The position numbers and the translations under genes were made by a program. A stretch of 64,000 nucleotides of DNA, from contig NW_002060960.1 of the NCBI RefSeq assembly GCF_000150275.1, forward strand, positions 248,001-312,000, read 5' to 3'. This document shows positions 1-12,028 of this stretch, in pieces (position 1 is the stretch's first letter; the number at the start of each line of letters is the position of its first letter). The notes beneath the pieces were generated by a model, which was not told the DNA's origin, searched no databases, and saw only the letters and a program-made list of their open reading frames with translations. The DNA is from Trichoplax adhaerens (taxonomy: Eukaryota > Placozoa > Uniplacotomia > Trichoplacea > Trichoplacidae).

Positions 1-2735
1 TGATACAGAAGCAGAGACTTTTCATCCAGACGCTTCAGTAATTGGATCGTATCTTCTTGATTTTGTCTCCATAGACAGTAGATTGATTGAATAGGAATGG
101 GAATGGGGTTATAAACACCAAGCAATCGAATTAATTGACAATCTTTTTCTTCCATCTGACTTAAACTGAATTGAATGAGTGGACGGAGATCACATTCTTC
201 ATTCTCATCTTCTTCATCAATTTGTAACTTGTCTACAAGGTTTTTCCACTCGTTGACAGTCTTTAATTTCAGTCCAGCCATAATAGCAACTGCAATTGGT
301 AGATTTTGGTATATTTCAACAGCTTGTTTGACTACATTTTCAGAACTTAAGCGTTGGATAACCTCTACAGGCTGATATAGTGCTAAAATTTCCATGGATT
401 CATTTTGCGTTAACCCTGGCTGTGAATGAAACATATTGTAAGACAATTTATATCTTCTCTCTAAATGTAGTCTAACCTAACAACCCTACTAGTTGAAGAA
501 AGTTAATCTTAAGTCTGATACTTCATGTTTAGTTTAGTCTTGCTTTCAGGAGCAATAAATAAAGCATACATTACGATCTTTATAGATCATTAAGAAGTAA
601 TACGGCGAAAACGCTATCACCTGCACTATCCAGTATGAAATTAAGTGTATCGACAACGCTATTTAAATACACCAATGGATGACACTGTTATTAGGTGCTC
701 CTAAGCAAGGAATTTCTAATATTTAAAACGGGATATATTATATAAATCAATCCCAAGATTACATGGCCAAATTAATTGCATTGTTGAAATGAAACGAATT
801 TAATGGAAGTCCCACACGAAATTTCTACTATTCGAAAAGGATATACTAATTTATGTGCTAGAGGATATGGCAATATCAACCCAACTGTTGAGATTGAACA
901 AATTCAGTGGCAGAGCTAATTCCATGTTGTTATTTTAATCGTATCAATACTTACAGGTGATTGTAAACAAGTCCATGTCTCCTGTTTTTCATCGTCTATC
1001 CAAGGTGCTGTAATGACTGATTTCTTTGCAAACTGGATATACTGTAGACTGGATTCTTCTTGTACATCATCGAAGATAAATAGAGCTTGCGATTTATTCT
1101 TATTCGCTTAAAACAGCATGCAGCACGGTATTAAAATGCAATGCCGGAAAAGGATAAACATATTGCAAGAAAATCAAGACCAAAAATGGATAAGTACGTC
1201 CATAAGGATGCACATTGCACAGTCGTTGAACTCGTTGATGTAAAGATAGGAGCTGCATTACGAACTATAAATGAATGATTAACTACCTTGGAAATAACGG
1301 TTTAGGCGATCAACAACATCGTCTAATTTTTGAGGTAGATCAATGCCTTGGAGACCGAGTTCGAGGCATAACTTTTCCAAAATTAAAAATAACCGCTGAT
1401 TTTTAGCATTTCCTAAATAAACAAGACAGGAATGAACACATATCATGTTTAAATGTGGAAAAGTAAGCCGGCATGAAGATTGAATATAATCTCCTAGTTT
1501 TCCATAAGAATTTATCTTAATACTGGGTCGTAAACGTATCTAAAGTAAGGAGCTCTGGCTAGAAAAGCATGCCGGCTTAACGATTTAAAATAATTCACTC
1601 GTTCTCCATTAGAGATTATCCAAATGTAGGGTATATAATATATGCAAAGCAATGAGTTCTTGCTGTAAAAGTATGGCAGCATAAAGATTGAAAATAATCC
1701 GTTAGTTCTTCATTTGAATGAATCTAAATGCAAGGTCTAACATACGTATATCTAAAGTAAGGAGCTCTAGCTGGGAAACTATGCCGACATAACGATTAAA
1801 AATAATCCACTAGTTCACCATTCGTGTTTATTCAAATCGACTATCTCAGATATATCCAAGGCAAGGAGCTTTTGATAGCGATAATTGTAGGACTACACCA
1901 ATCCATGCTTTTCTAGCTTAACCATTTCTATTACAAACAAAATGATATTGCTTACCGATTGTGATCCAGTATACGCCATTTGGGTGAAAAGCTTTCTTTT
2001 GCTCTACTACTATTCTAACTGCTTGGCTTACTGCAACAGTTTTACCACTGCCTCGTTTGCCATGAACCCAAATGTGGCCTCCACACTGATCGATATCTTG
2101 TAATCGACTGCAGATGTTGTACAGGAAATTCTGCCTGATGATGCAGCGATTAGTTGGAACTTTCATAACATGTCGTAATAAATCTGTAACATGGAGAAAG
2201 TTTAATTGCAAACATTCTATGCACAATTAATGGATAGAAGACAGATATTCATGAAAAACTATTATAACAGCATGCAACGAGTAGGATGCTATAACGGCTC
2301 CTACTGTAAATTTGCATCTAACATGACTCAAAACTAATGGAAGGCATATATTCTGTTCAAGGAGTTAAAGGGACCGAGTTGCAACATACGGATCAAAGCT
2401 ACAGCGGTTCTTCTACTTCATGCATTGCAATTCAAAATGTTTTAGAAATAATCGATGAATCATTGTTTTCCTAATTACCACGAATGAATATCTGCCTAGT
2501 GTAAACTAATCTCTATTCCATCCTAACGAAAATATGTTTAGCATAAACATAGCAGCCTTAGCTACTCAAATAGCACGTAATACTGCCGATCTCTTAGCTA
2601 AATAGGACAATAAATACAATCAAAACAGTGCTCTTTTTTAAGGAATAATACATGTAGTAGTACTTTATTGATGCTGTTGAGGGGCTAACCTTGATATTCG
2701 TTGTTATTAGTCGGATTTTGATTCGATACAGACAT
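1..2735 (-). CDS. Apaf-1-like NB-ARC ATPase, 5' part (runs off left edge)
   Basis: Exons (minus strand, in order): 2735-2690, 2183-1956, 1412-1287, 1106-955, 419-1; phases 1,1,1,0 agree throughout, giving 323 residues in the window. The first exon holds the ATG and about 15 polar residues. Exon 2 carries the Walker A P-loop GKRGSGKT followed by VYWITIG, as in Apaf-1. Exon 3 resembles the helical segment after the P-loop. Exon 4 carries Walker B ALFIFDDVQ. Exon 5 holds the ARC part (NLPIAVAIMAG in place of the usual GLPLA motif) and a winged-helix-like stretch ending DEKSLLLY. Family role: nucleotide-driven oligomerisation in apoptosome or NLR-type signalling, cytosolic. Oddities: no CARD or other recruitment domain fits between the ATG and the P-loop, and the sensor-1 TTR position reads VITAP. 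WD40 or TPR repeats, if any, lie beyond the edge. The exon 1 assignment is the least certain part; another signalling NTPase is possible but less likely. Confidence 0.82.
1441..1900. repeat. Imperfect tandem repeat, about 110-130 bp unit, about 4 copies, inside an intron
   Basis: Lies between the P-loop exon and the next exon of the Apaf-1-like gene. Shared landmarks recur in order: aaggagctct, then atgccgg with ttaacgat, then taaaataat..ctagttc, then ccattag/catt followed by atccaaatg. Units are diverged, so this is an old local expansion. No coding potential seen. Confidence 0.6.
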
Positions 2736-5700
2736 GTTACCTATTGATTTAGTCAAGAAAAAATTCAAAATAAGAACTAGAACATTAGGATTAAAAAGAA
2801 CTAACAACACTAGTGAGATTCTAAATACTGTCGATACTTTGCAATTTTACGTCAATTGAAAGCAGCTAGAAAGATTTTTTCGTATCCTATACAATATCTT
2901 GAAAAACTGTATGTTAATACTCCTTGTAAGCTATATTACAAGCTGATTGCTAAAACATAATCAGCAGCAAAGCAGACTAGTACCCATACGAATTTCTTTT
3001 AAGAGCTAAGTAAGAGCAAGTCTTGTCTTCTTACTGAGGTTCAAATGAGCAAGAGCTGTCAATAATTATCCAATGAGACTAGAAACGACTTTAAAAAAAT
3101 CGTTGAAATTGGAATTGTTTGCCTTAGCTCTATCATCGCTTACTACAGTAAAACAAAAATCTACATTTGCAACTTAGCATTTACTCCATCCTGTTATACT
3201 GTAATTCTAACCTCCAGAAAAAGGATTCATTATTCACGTCATAAGAACTCAGCAATGCAAACAGCATAATATCTATCGTTTTGACTACGAAAAGTCGTTA
3301 TTGTAAGGATTATTACAGTATACAGTTTTAGAGAGTACAAAAATCCTTCCGAAATAAGCATCAAACTGTTAGAGTGTATTCTAACTTGGTATTGATGATA
3401 ATAACTGCCCTAATAAGTCCGTTACTTGTTTACTGATCCGCACGTAATTCTTTCTCCAACTTTACTATCCAATCATCATGGTAGACAGCGTAGCAATGAT
3501 GACTATTTGTAATGAACTCTATTCAATCTCTATGATATAATCGACTGATGCTGTAATCATTCTTATTATGATGAAAATATCCCATACTCCTCCGTTAGTA
3601 ATACAATATCTTACTTTGATTTGATGAAACTGGCATATGGAAAGCTCCACCATCAATTGATCATGATAGTCCTCCACCTGTAATCCTTCGCTAGCTCAAA
3701 TAAGCTCCAAGCGTGGTGGCTAAGCATAATTAAAAGAGGACAGTCTAAGCCTATCAGAATCGTTGATTTTGTTTAGTGAACACGTTTCAAATTATCATAT
3801 TTTAAAACTAATTATGAATTCATAACCATCATTCCCACATGCAACGCCCAATTTTGACTTTCTCCAATCCTGCATTAGGTTAGGAAAGCAAGGGCGTTGA
3901 TCTTATAGATGCCTTTGTTCTCAACTTTGTAAGTTTGTTGTTGGTCTCCACAGCTGCAGCATTCCGATTACTTCTTCAACAAACGCTTCAACATGTTACA
4001 AAATATTTTTACTCGATTGTAGTATAGCCCTGTTACGATGCGTAAGCTCGTCCAAATTATAATTATTTTTAAAAGGATACTTTTATATTATATGCACCAG
4101 GAGTTTCTGACGAGACTATAAAAGGCTGATGCCTGAAGATTCCTTTTTAGTTCGTTAGTCGGTTAGATAGTCAACTAGTTTTCAATTGATATTTAATTGT
4201 GAAGACTATAATCTTGGGTGCCAAGATTCCTTCAGTAATAAATGATAGTAAATCTCTGACTATCTCGTCTACATCATCTGTGACGCTATAATTATACCAT
4301 AGTATTCGGTTGTTGGAACTGAATTAGTTGGTGATATAGCTAATCTCGCCTCTTTAAGTTAGTAAGTGGCGTTCTCCGCAAGGATTGGCGTGTGTAGACT
4401 ACTTTGTCACTAGTGGTGTGTGACAAGCCCCAAATATATCGAAGATTAAGATTATTGGATTGTAGGAGAATCGATAAATTGTATGTAAGATTGTATATAG
4501 AGATCGTCCCGAGAAAGTCCTTGGTAGTACTTTATAATTAGGCGAACCTAGTATGCAGTAAGTAAAGTTGACAAGAAACTGCAATTCTCGTAAGCTTCTC
4601 GAGAAGACACTTTATCACATATATCAATCCTTGAACTAGCACAAATTTACTTGCTCCCAAGTCATAACGCACCATGAATAGGGTAAATTAGGAAATCAAT
4701 TTAGAGATTAACTGTCTCTAACGTTAGCGTTTTAAATATTATTAAACACCCTATATATGTATATAGAGATCTCCCGAAATAGTCCTTCGTAGTACAGCAC
4801 ATAAATCAAATGCAAATGCTCAAAGTAACTAACAGTAAATTGACATAGTTTTGCGGCTAGTGAGTTCAAAGAAACAATCGATTTCGTGGCAAATTACCCT
4901 ATCTCTAGTCTAGGCAGATGAGTTATTCTAGTCCAATCACTTTAATCTACCTCTCTATTTAGCATAAAATGAGATATAGATACACTATACTGAAATAAAT
5001 ATTAAGAAATACGCAATCCATTTTAGAATCGAATTATCGATATTATAATGATTTCACTTGGATAATAGCCAACGGATCAGTTTAAGCTTCAGATAAATAA
5101 AATAATATCTACGAGTAAAATGGAGATATGAAGGAGGATCGTAGTCATTTACAGGAAACTACTTCTTATAGAATAATTGTCAACAAGCTATCATCAAAGT
5201 AGATGATATAATTTCTTACTGTAATTTACTCTATCACTAAGTGATTAAAAATGTTAACATTCTAATTGATTATATGCGTATGTTACTCCATTTCTATGTC
5301 ACTCGCATTCATAAATCCAACCTATAAAGGAGATCTTAACTGATACTTCATTTATTTGATTGAATCCAGGAAGATATGATAGTAAGCTAAGATTCACTTA
5401 CCTCCTACATGATCGTGAGCTTAAATCATCTCATATGAGATAGATAGATTCCGATTAAGCGTCACTGTAGCTGGTTACTATTAGTTAAATATTATTTTCC
5501 TTTATCATCTCTTTAGAGTATTTACATTTAAAAATAGTAGTATTAGTATAGTATCTTAACCTTTAAATATCGATACATTCTGCAATAGCTAGTTGCTTCG
5601 GTCGATAAACTACAAGTCTATTTAATTATTAACAAAATCGTTTAGGTCCTAGAATTTTTATCACAGTTTTAAAATTTTTCTTCGTTATTAATCATCGTAT

Positions 5701-6885
5701 ATATTCTACTTAGGTGGATAATGCTATAAAATTGCATTACCTAGACTTAACGATTGTATTCAAGAGAAATGCGAATATTAAAAGACGAAACTATAGATTC
5801 TCGTATTTCTTGTTGGAGTTCTGTTCCATTGACTCTATGCCTTTAGACTTTGTTCGTATTAATGAACATCGATCGATGTTACTGTATATGATTTCAGTAT
5901 ATATAGTATTATGTTCAGAAACAATATAGCAGTTGCTAGGGTACTCAAGGAAAGTGCTGATTTTTTGTTGTACTGTAGATGCAGTTTGATATTTTAATAG
6001 AGAAGAAAATCTTTGCAGAACCTTTGAAAGATTAATTATTATTAGTTATCCTTGTAGGGAAGATTCGATTTATTATAGAAACAATGATAAGATATTTGCA
6101 AATCAGAGCACTTGGAAAGTTCAGTTTCATCGATATGTTATAAGGCAAGTTTTGAATTTTAGCTATTTATCGCTGCTTATCAATTATTTATTTAAAGGGT
6201 CTATGTCTATATCTATAACTATATCTATATCCATACTGATCAGAATAATCCGAAATAAATGTAATAATTCGTGTAAATGCAAAAATCAGATTAAGTCATA
6301 TGCATATCATATACTCAGTGCGAAGTAACAGGTGATAATGTAAAGTAAAAAGTATAGATATATACAGACTGCATACTGTGCAGTACACGGAGTAGAATGA
6401 GGGTGGTTCCACTAGTCTATATTATGATAGAATAGCTGATCAATTTACTGTATTTGCTTATGAGCTTAGTTTAAGTTATTTTCACTACTCCGTAGCATAA
6501 CTCCATATATTCGTATGTATGTATAATCTATATTGAACATTTTATATTGTGTAAATCTGTTTACATTCTTATTAAATTATATCATAGAACTACATTAGTA
6601 TAAACATAGAAGTAAGATATTCTTATTAGTCATTCGCGTTATAAATATTATCTCCTGCTGTGCTTCTAGTAATATAACGTCGATATTTGTGCATCTATCG
6701 AGTGAATTAGTCCTAGTAGCAAGTTACAAGGTAATCTTGCACGCTTTATAATCTATTCTACTTTATCATGACTATTCGACTAGTCACGTCGTTACACACG
6801 CTATAACTGTGCACAATTTTCTATTCACACACCTAGCAAGAAAGATTACTTTTTCACCAGTTATCCTCTTGTCATTTCTTACAAT
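2736..6885. other. Long gene-free stretch upstream of the Apaf-1-like gene
   Basis: AT-rich with short random-looking ORFs on both strands (for example 4399-4584 minus and 5714-5929 plus) that show no family resemblance, no splice context and no coding-like composition. It should contain the promoter of the minus-strand NB-ARC gene just above 2735, but I see no clear TATA box there. No tRNA-like or repeat structure was recognised. Confidence 0.5.
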
Positions 6886-7015
6886 TATGGTAATCACACC
6901 ATCTTCCGAAACATCACAGGAGATCCAGGAAGGTTATGTTTCAGCAATATTTGCACTTTGTGCCCGAAAGTGCATGGAATGTTCCTTTATGAAAACAAAA
7001 GTTAAAACTGAGTGA
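6858..7015 (+). CDS. Possible terminal exon of a small secreted-type peptide (speculative)
   Basis: An open frame ends in TGA at 7015. A pyrimidine-rich acceptor (tactttttcaccag) sits just before it, and the frame starts with a hydrophobic run (VILLSFLTIMVI), then a polar stretch and a cysteine cluster (CARKCMEC) before a lysine-rich tail. The larger frame begins at a GTG near 6809, so there is no initiator ATG before the hydrophobic run; the first in-frame ATG is about 6886. It could be the last exon of a secreted peptide precursor whose first exon I cannot find, or chance. Not recognised as any known family. Confidence 0.22.
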
Positions 7016-8586
7016 TGATTCATTTCACTGTTTACGCAGCAAAGATGCCATCTAAAGATATAAAAGGAGATGAAGAAGTTCAAGTTACTAATTATAATTT
7101 TATCACCACGTCCTGTTTAACACTCTGGGCATTACGAATCAAGAAAGAACTACAATTAGCTAGTTGTAAGTGGAAACTATCTTGATTTATAGAATTTTAT
7201 GATTCACGAGTCCATCATTTTCCTAGCTGATGATTAAGCATTTCATCTATGTCATAAGCCATTCATTTTATTTTACATTGCTTTTCTTGAGATAGAATAT
7301 CATGATCCTTTTTGTACACCCCATGGTAACATAAAAACACATCATCCTCCAATAAATGATATATTTCCCAGATTTTAAACTGCATCACTTTCGTCTTTAA
7401 AGTTAAATTTCATACTGTATATTAGATCACAGCCGTAATCAAATTGCACTGAGACGGTAGCAGTATTTGGCTGTTTGACTAGTAACGATAAAGTTTCATT
7501 TTAATTTTTCTGTATATATTTATAATTAGTGCCTATGATTGCAAAAAATATCGTCATCGGGATTACAAACGCAATTTGCATACCGTACTATACGATATTC
7601 TTTAATGTTTATTTATCCCATTTATAATACGAAATGCCTTCTTTTTCAATAAATAATTAGTTTTCTAGGATTTAAACGATCATCCTTTCGCCTTCAAAGT
7701 TAGCTTTATACGGAGTATTATGTCAAAATGCTAACCAAACAGCATCGAAATTAAAGCAGTATTTTACCATTCTGATACTAATGTGCTCCTAATGCAGAAA
7801 ATTTATTCTAATTTTTTCCCTTTCATGTTTATGCATAATAACTAAATATAATACTAAATTGACTTAAGATTCTCAATAATAGTAACAGTAATATTATAGA
7901 TGGCTTTTATAGGCGCAATTTGCAGCACATACTTTACGATATTGTCTAGTCTCAGTCTTTGGCTAAGGCAACTCGATTTTACGGTACTAAAAAATTTCTT
8001 TGGAAACAGGCATTAAAATTATTCCTAGAGGATGTTGAATGATATTGAAAGATATACATATTTAATTAGATATCATGTTATTAACACCTATCAATATCAG
8101 CACTACTCCAATTTGTCATTGAAACTTTCTATGATAAATGAATCTACGTCGATTTAGTTATTTTATTTTCTTATTATTCTAATTACATTTTCTTACTTTG
8201 ATGAATGCTAAATTGTCTAACGCATTGATAAATTTAGTTTTAATTCTATCTAAGCAAGCATCAATATCAGAATTAGATGAAGATATCTTTAATGTTATAA
8301 CCTGTTAATACGTATTATCCTGGTAAAAATGATGTTCGTGTTTGAACTGAGATTTGCTTTCTACCTGCCACAATATTAAATTTTGTTATTGCCCTGGCAA
8401 AAATGTCTATCAATACAAAGCATTAAGCTATCAATTTCGTTTAAGATTCTAAATGATCATGCCATCTATATAACGAGACGTTAGTAAAGTCTTTCTTTCC
8501 ATGCCTTTAGGCAAAAATGATATCAAAATAAAAGTATCTCATTCATTTACTCTTGTTACTTTGATATTACCTTTCAGGCTGGCAAT
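7016..8586. other. Gene-free stretch before the tail-collar-like gene
   Basis: AT-rich sequence with short ORFs only. The last 20 bases before 8587 (ttacctttcag then gctggcaat) look like a splice acceptor in frame with the next gene, so a 5' exon of that gene may lie here. One hydrophobic ATG frame at about 7901-8020 was considered but has no good donor. No RNA gene recognised. Confidence 0.45.
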
Positions 8587-9732
8587 ATGAGTCTTTGTAT
8601 TAAAGGAATTGCTTCTGAATTAGCTCAGGAGAACACTTCGATGATGCGATCGCTTGATCTTGTACATGAAGGCTGGCAGAATCCATCGACTGTCAGCAAT
8701 AATGAATTGATACCTGGTAGTCGGTTAATCAAAAAATACAATGGAACCATAGAATTACTTCCTAAAACACCAGGAGAGATTATCGGAGAGCAAATCGTAA
8801 GACCTGTCTTAGATGCAACTCTCTCTGTTGCAAAATCAACCTTGAACATTTTAACGCAAGGTTTCAACTTGTTGGATCGTGGAATGAGTAAAATGTTTCA
8901 AATACTACCTGCAGCACAGGCTACTGATGTAGGACAGATTGCTTATTTTGAAGGTAGCTGTCCAGAAGGATGGAAAAAGTACGTCCAAGCTGAAGGTCGG
9001 TTTGTCATTGCTGCTGGATCATTTCGTGGTCGAAGTTATGACGGTAGAGTAGAATCTGCAAGTTATAGTACTGGTCAAAAAGGTGGAGAAATTAAACATA
9101 GATCTACTATCAATGAAATGCCTCATCATAAGCATGATTTTCGAGTTAACAAGAATGGGGCTATTGGCGAAGGTGTCTTACTAGGAAATACACCTAATGA
9201 GGGCCCTGGATACTCTGGCGGTGGCTATTATCATCTTGGAATTAGCAGTGCTCGTATGAGGTATGCTGGAGGCAATCGACCTCATAACAACATGCCTCCT
9301 TATATTGCTCTTCAAGCATGCCAAAAAATCAAGGATATTGAGCTATCTGGATATGCTCAATCTTCTGATTTAACTACTACAGCTCAGCAAACTCAATCCA
9401 CTTTGGCTGTTTTGAAAAAGACTATTGAATCTCATCAAAGGAGCTCTAATGCTACTGTCCTTGCAGTTAGCTCTAGGGTTGCAAAACTGCAAAAAGATCT
9501 TGAAAGCTGCAAGCGAAATGTTACTTGGATAACAGCCAATCTAAAACAAGCTCAAAGCAAGGATTCTCTGCAGACAGAAATGATCTCTTTCCGCGATCGT
9601 TTTTCCCTCTTAGATGATCAAGTTAAAAGTAATCGAAAATTCTCTGATACTTTATTATCGGTCATTGATCAATTGAAAAGCGAAATTGCTGCTTTAAAAA
9701 GAACATCAGAATATGAAAGAAGAAGAAGATGA
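8587..9732 (+). CDS. Tail-collar-domain protein with C-terminal coiled coil, single long exon
   Basis: 381 codons uninterrupted, by far the longest ORF here. Residues about 112-248 match the architecture of phage tail-collar / microcystin-dependent-type proteins: GQIAYFEGSCPEGWKKY, then GRFVIAAGS, then GGEIKHRSTINEMPHHKH (the usual GG..H.LT..MP.H.H), then NRPHNNMPPYIALQACQK (the usual N..PP...L..C). Residues about 255-375 are a heptad-like, Lys/Glu/Leu-rich helix with NxT/NxS sites, ending in an arginine run. The ATG at 8587 is the first in frame, but an acceptor-like tttcag and an in-frame codon run directly precede it, so an upstream exon (perhaps a signal peptide) cannot be excluded. In phages and bacteria such domains sit in tail or fibre proteins and mediate adhesion; the role in an animal is unknown. 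The intronless body suggests transfer or retroposition (inference). Confidence 0.8.
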   Translation: MSLCIKGIASELAQENTSMMRSLDLVHEGWQNPSTVSNNELIPGSRLIKKYNGTIELLPKTPGEIIGEQIVRPVLDATLSVAKSTLNILTQGFNLLDRGMSKMFQILPAAQATDVGQIAYFEGSCPEGWKKYVQAEGRFVIAAGSFRGRSYDGRVESASYSTGQKGGEIKHRSTINEMPHHKHDFRVNKNGAIGEGVLLGNTPNEGPGYSGGGYYHLGISSARMRYAGGNRPHNNMPPYIALQACQKIKDIELSGYAQSSDLTTTAQQTQSTLAVLKKTIESHQRSSNATVLAVSSRVAKLQKDLESCKRNVTWITANLKQAQSKDSLQTEMISFRDRFSLLDDQVKSNRKFSDTLLSVIDQLKSEIAALKRTSEYERRRR

Positions 9733-11818
9733 AAGGAAAAAAATAAAATTGGCCGTTACTGACTTCAATAAACTCATATATTAGCCCATCTTACCAATTA
9801 AATAATCCAGATAATGGCGATAGGTGTAGCTGGTATCCTCTTCTCTAATAAGTAGAGTAATCATCACCATTGAGATGAATATAGCAAGTGAAGTATAGAA
9901 AAGAATGTCATTTTTGAATTAGCTTAAAATTATTGGATGGTAAATTCCATACATTAACGGAACAGGCCATCGTTTTATCTAGGCTAGCATTAGCTCTCCA
10001 GTCGATTTAAACCATTTTATCTTGTCCATAATCTTGACGGAAGATTATTACTTGTTGTTAACCTAGGCAAGTTTATCTTTAATAATATTTAAAACTTTCA
10101 ATTGATTTACTATTGATGGCATGTAAATTTTCTAACTTATCGTTTACTTAGGCAAGTATATCTTTTATAATTCATATGTAAAACCTTCAGTTAATTCATT
10201 ATTATCGGTATACAGATTTTTATTTATCATTGACTTAGCCAAGTTTATCGTCTATTTAATAAATAAAATCTTAAATTAATTCATTATTGGTAGCATACAG
10301 ATTTTTATTTATCGTTGACTTGGGCAAGTTTATTCTGTATTAACATGTAGAAATCTTGAATTAATTCATTATGGATAGCATGCCTCAATGAAAGCTTATG
10401 AGCAGTTTTCAATATCGAAATAGTTCTACTATGTGTAAATTGATAGGAAATTGTGTCGATGTTTGTTCATTACAAAAAGGGGATCCATCAAGGAATCCAT
10501 TTGTTATCGATAGCTCTTTACTGTCCTAAGATTGATTGATTGATTGATTAATTTATTACCTTACCATGCAATAAACTATATGTTAATTAGCTCAATCTTA
10601 GATATTTCGGTTTCCCTCATTTATGATCTAAAATGGTAGTGATTGATGTCAAAGGTATCAAAGCCTATCAGTAATCGTAGTTATAACATCACCATTTTAA
10701 TGCATTGCTCATTTTCATTAACAACTTATCTCCAATATACGGCAAGAGGAATACCGTCTAGGCCATTATTCCCAACTATTTTTTCTAGTTTTGACACATT
10801 GCGATTGGATCGATAGAGTTAAAGTTGACTGGTGCATAGTCTAGCGGCCATAGAAATAAAACTTTAGCCATGTTATACCAGGCTACGACAAACTGTGATT
10901 GGCTAGGTGGAATTAAAGTTTAGCTGTACCTTACGTAGAAATAATATTTTAACCATATTTTAAACCTCTCCATGATAATCAATACGACAGTGCCAACAGC
11001 ATCTACTTTTATATAAACTCTATTGATCATATTACGTCCTCTATTTAAACCAGAAGACGTAAATATGGGAATAAGGCTTTTATATTAACAGCAACATATC
11101 TTGGTTTACCACATCAAACGAACACCAGAGTCGTTAACAAGATAGAGTATAACTCATAGCTTCTCTAATTTATACCAATCATAGAATTGATGAAAGAAAT
11201 ACATATTAAAAAATAAAGGCTATCTCAAAAATGGGAGCTATATAGATGTCAAAAGCTAATTAGGCTATAAAAAGGAAACTAGCAAGTCTATATCTTATTG
11301 AAGTCATTTTGAATTACTTAGTAGAATTGATGAAAGGACGAAAACAAAAAAAGCTTCCTTCTATCTAGTCTAGGAGCTTTTGGAGTTTCAACATGCTATT
11401 GGATAGTTAAAATGAGCTAATATGAGCTATATCCTCGTTGAAAGTAGAAATAGAATAGTTGTATGGAATGAGGCAAAATTAGTAGATTCAATGTTTTGTA
11501 GAATTACTTGATTCCATTCTTAAGCTACGGAAATGATTGCTGTCTAGAGGAAAAAGGAACTTGCTAGTCTACTACGATATCGATTGCCTTGCCTGGGTAG
11601 GTCAACTAACTTGCTATGTTAATCACTATGTGATATCATGGAAACGAATGAGTGTTCTGGATTGATCTTGTCTTTTCCTACTGTCAGCTTTTCTACTCCC
11701 TATCTTAATTCTTAAATTTCATTTTTAAAGGCTTTGTCAACTTGGCCAGTGTTCGAGTATCTTCCTTATCCGATTTAGTTTCTTCCTTTTCCGATTTGAT
11801 TTCTATCTCATCAGTAGA
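9733..11818. other. Gene-free stretch with local repeats
   Basis: Contains the 86-bp tandem repeat described separately at 10066-10385 and a weaker two-copy repeat near 10790-10960 (shared core: gcgattgg / gtgattgg, then a-aaagtt, then tagaaataa, then ttagccat / ttaaccat). Otherwise AT-rich, with no convincing ORF or RNA gene. Confidence 0.45.
10066..10385. repeat. 86-bp tandem repeat, 4 copies
   Basis: Units begin at ggcaagt-type landmarks at 10066, 10151, 10238 and 10323 (spacing 85, 87, 85). Each contains ttaattcattat (or a variant), then a ggtagcatac-like segment, then atttttatttatcgttgactt. Located about 330 bp downstream of the tail-collar-like gene. Confidence 0.75.
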
Positions 11819-12028
11819 TCAGAGACCACGGACCAAATTGGCATATCTTTTTTCCAAATATTTGATGGCTATTTTCAGGTTGGATAAAGCCATCGCTTCT
11901 TGTAAGAGCTGTAATTCGAATGTTTCATTGATATTTTCCTGAAGCAATCTATCTTGCACGTTGTTAATCGTTGCTGCCAATACTATGGCGATCAATAACA
12001 CTGTGATCAAGATGATTTTGATATTCAT
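11819..12028 (-). CDS. Small secreted-type helical protein, 69 aa
   Basis: A true ATG at 12028 opens a frame with a strong signal-peptide or anchor-like start (MNIKIILITVLLIAIVLA), followed by an amphipathic, leucine-rich helix (about residues 22-62) ending KRYANLVRGL before TGA. Downstream of that TGA the same frame stays open for another 38 codons, to a TAA at about 11711, and is strongly acidic/basic (repeats of EIKSEKEE / TKSDKEDT type), unlike random AT-rich DNA. So the gene may be a 69-aa peptide, a decayed 107-codon gene with one nonsense change, or a readthrough product. No intron is visible and the family is not recognised. Confidence 0.45.
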   Translation of the reverse strand: MNIKIILITVLLIAIVLAATINNVQDRLLQENINETFELQLLQEAMALSNLKIAIKYLEKRYANLVRGL

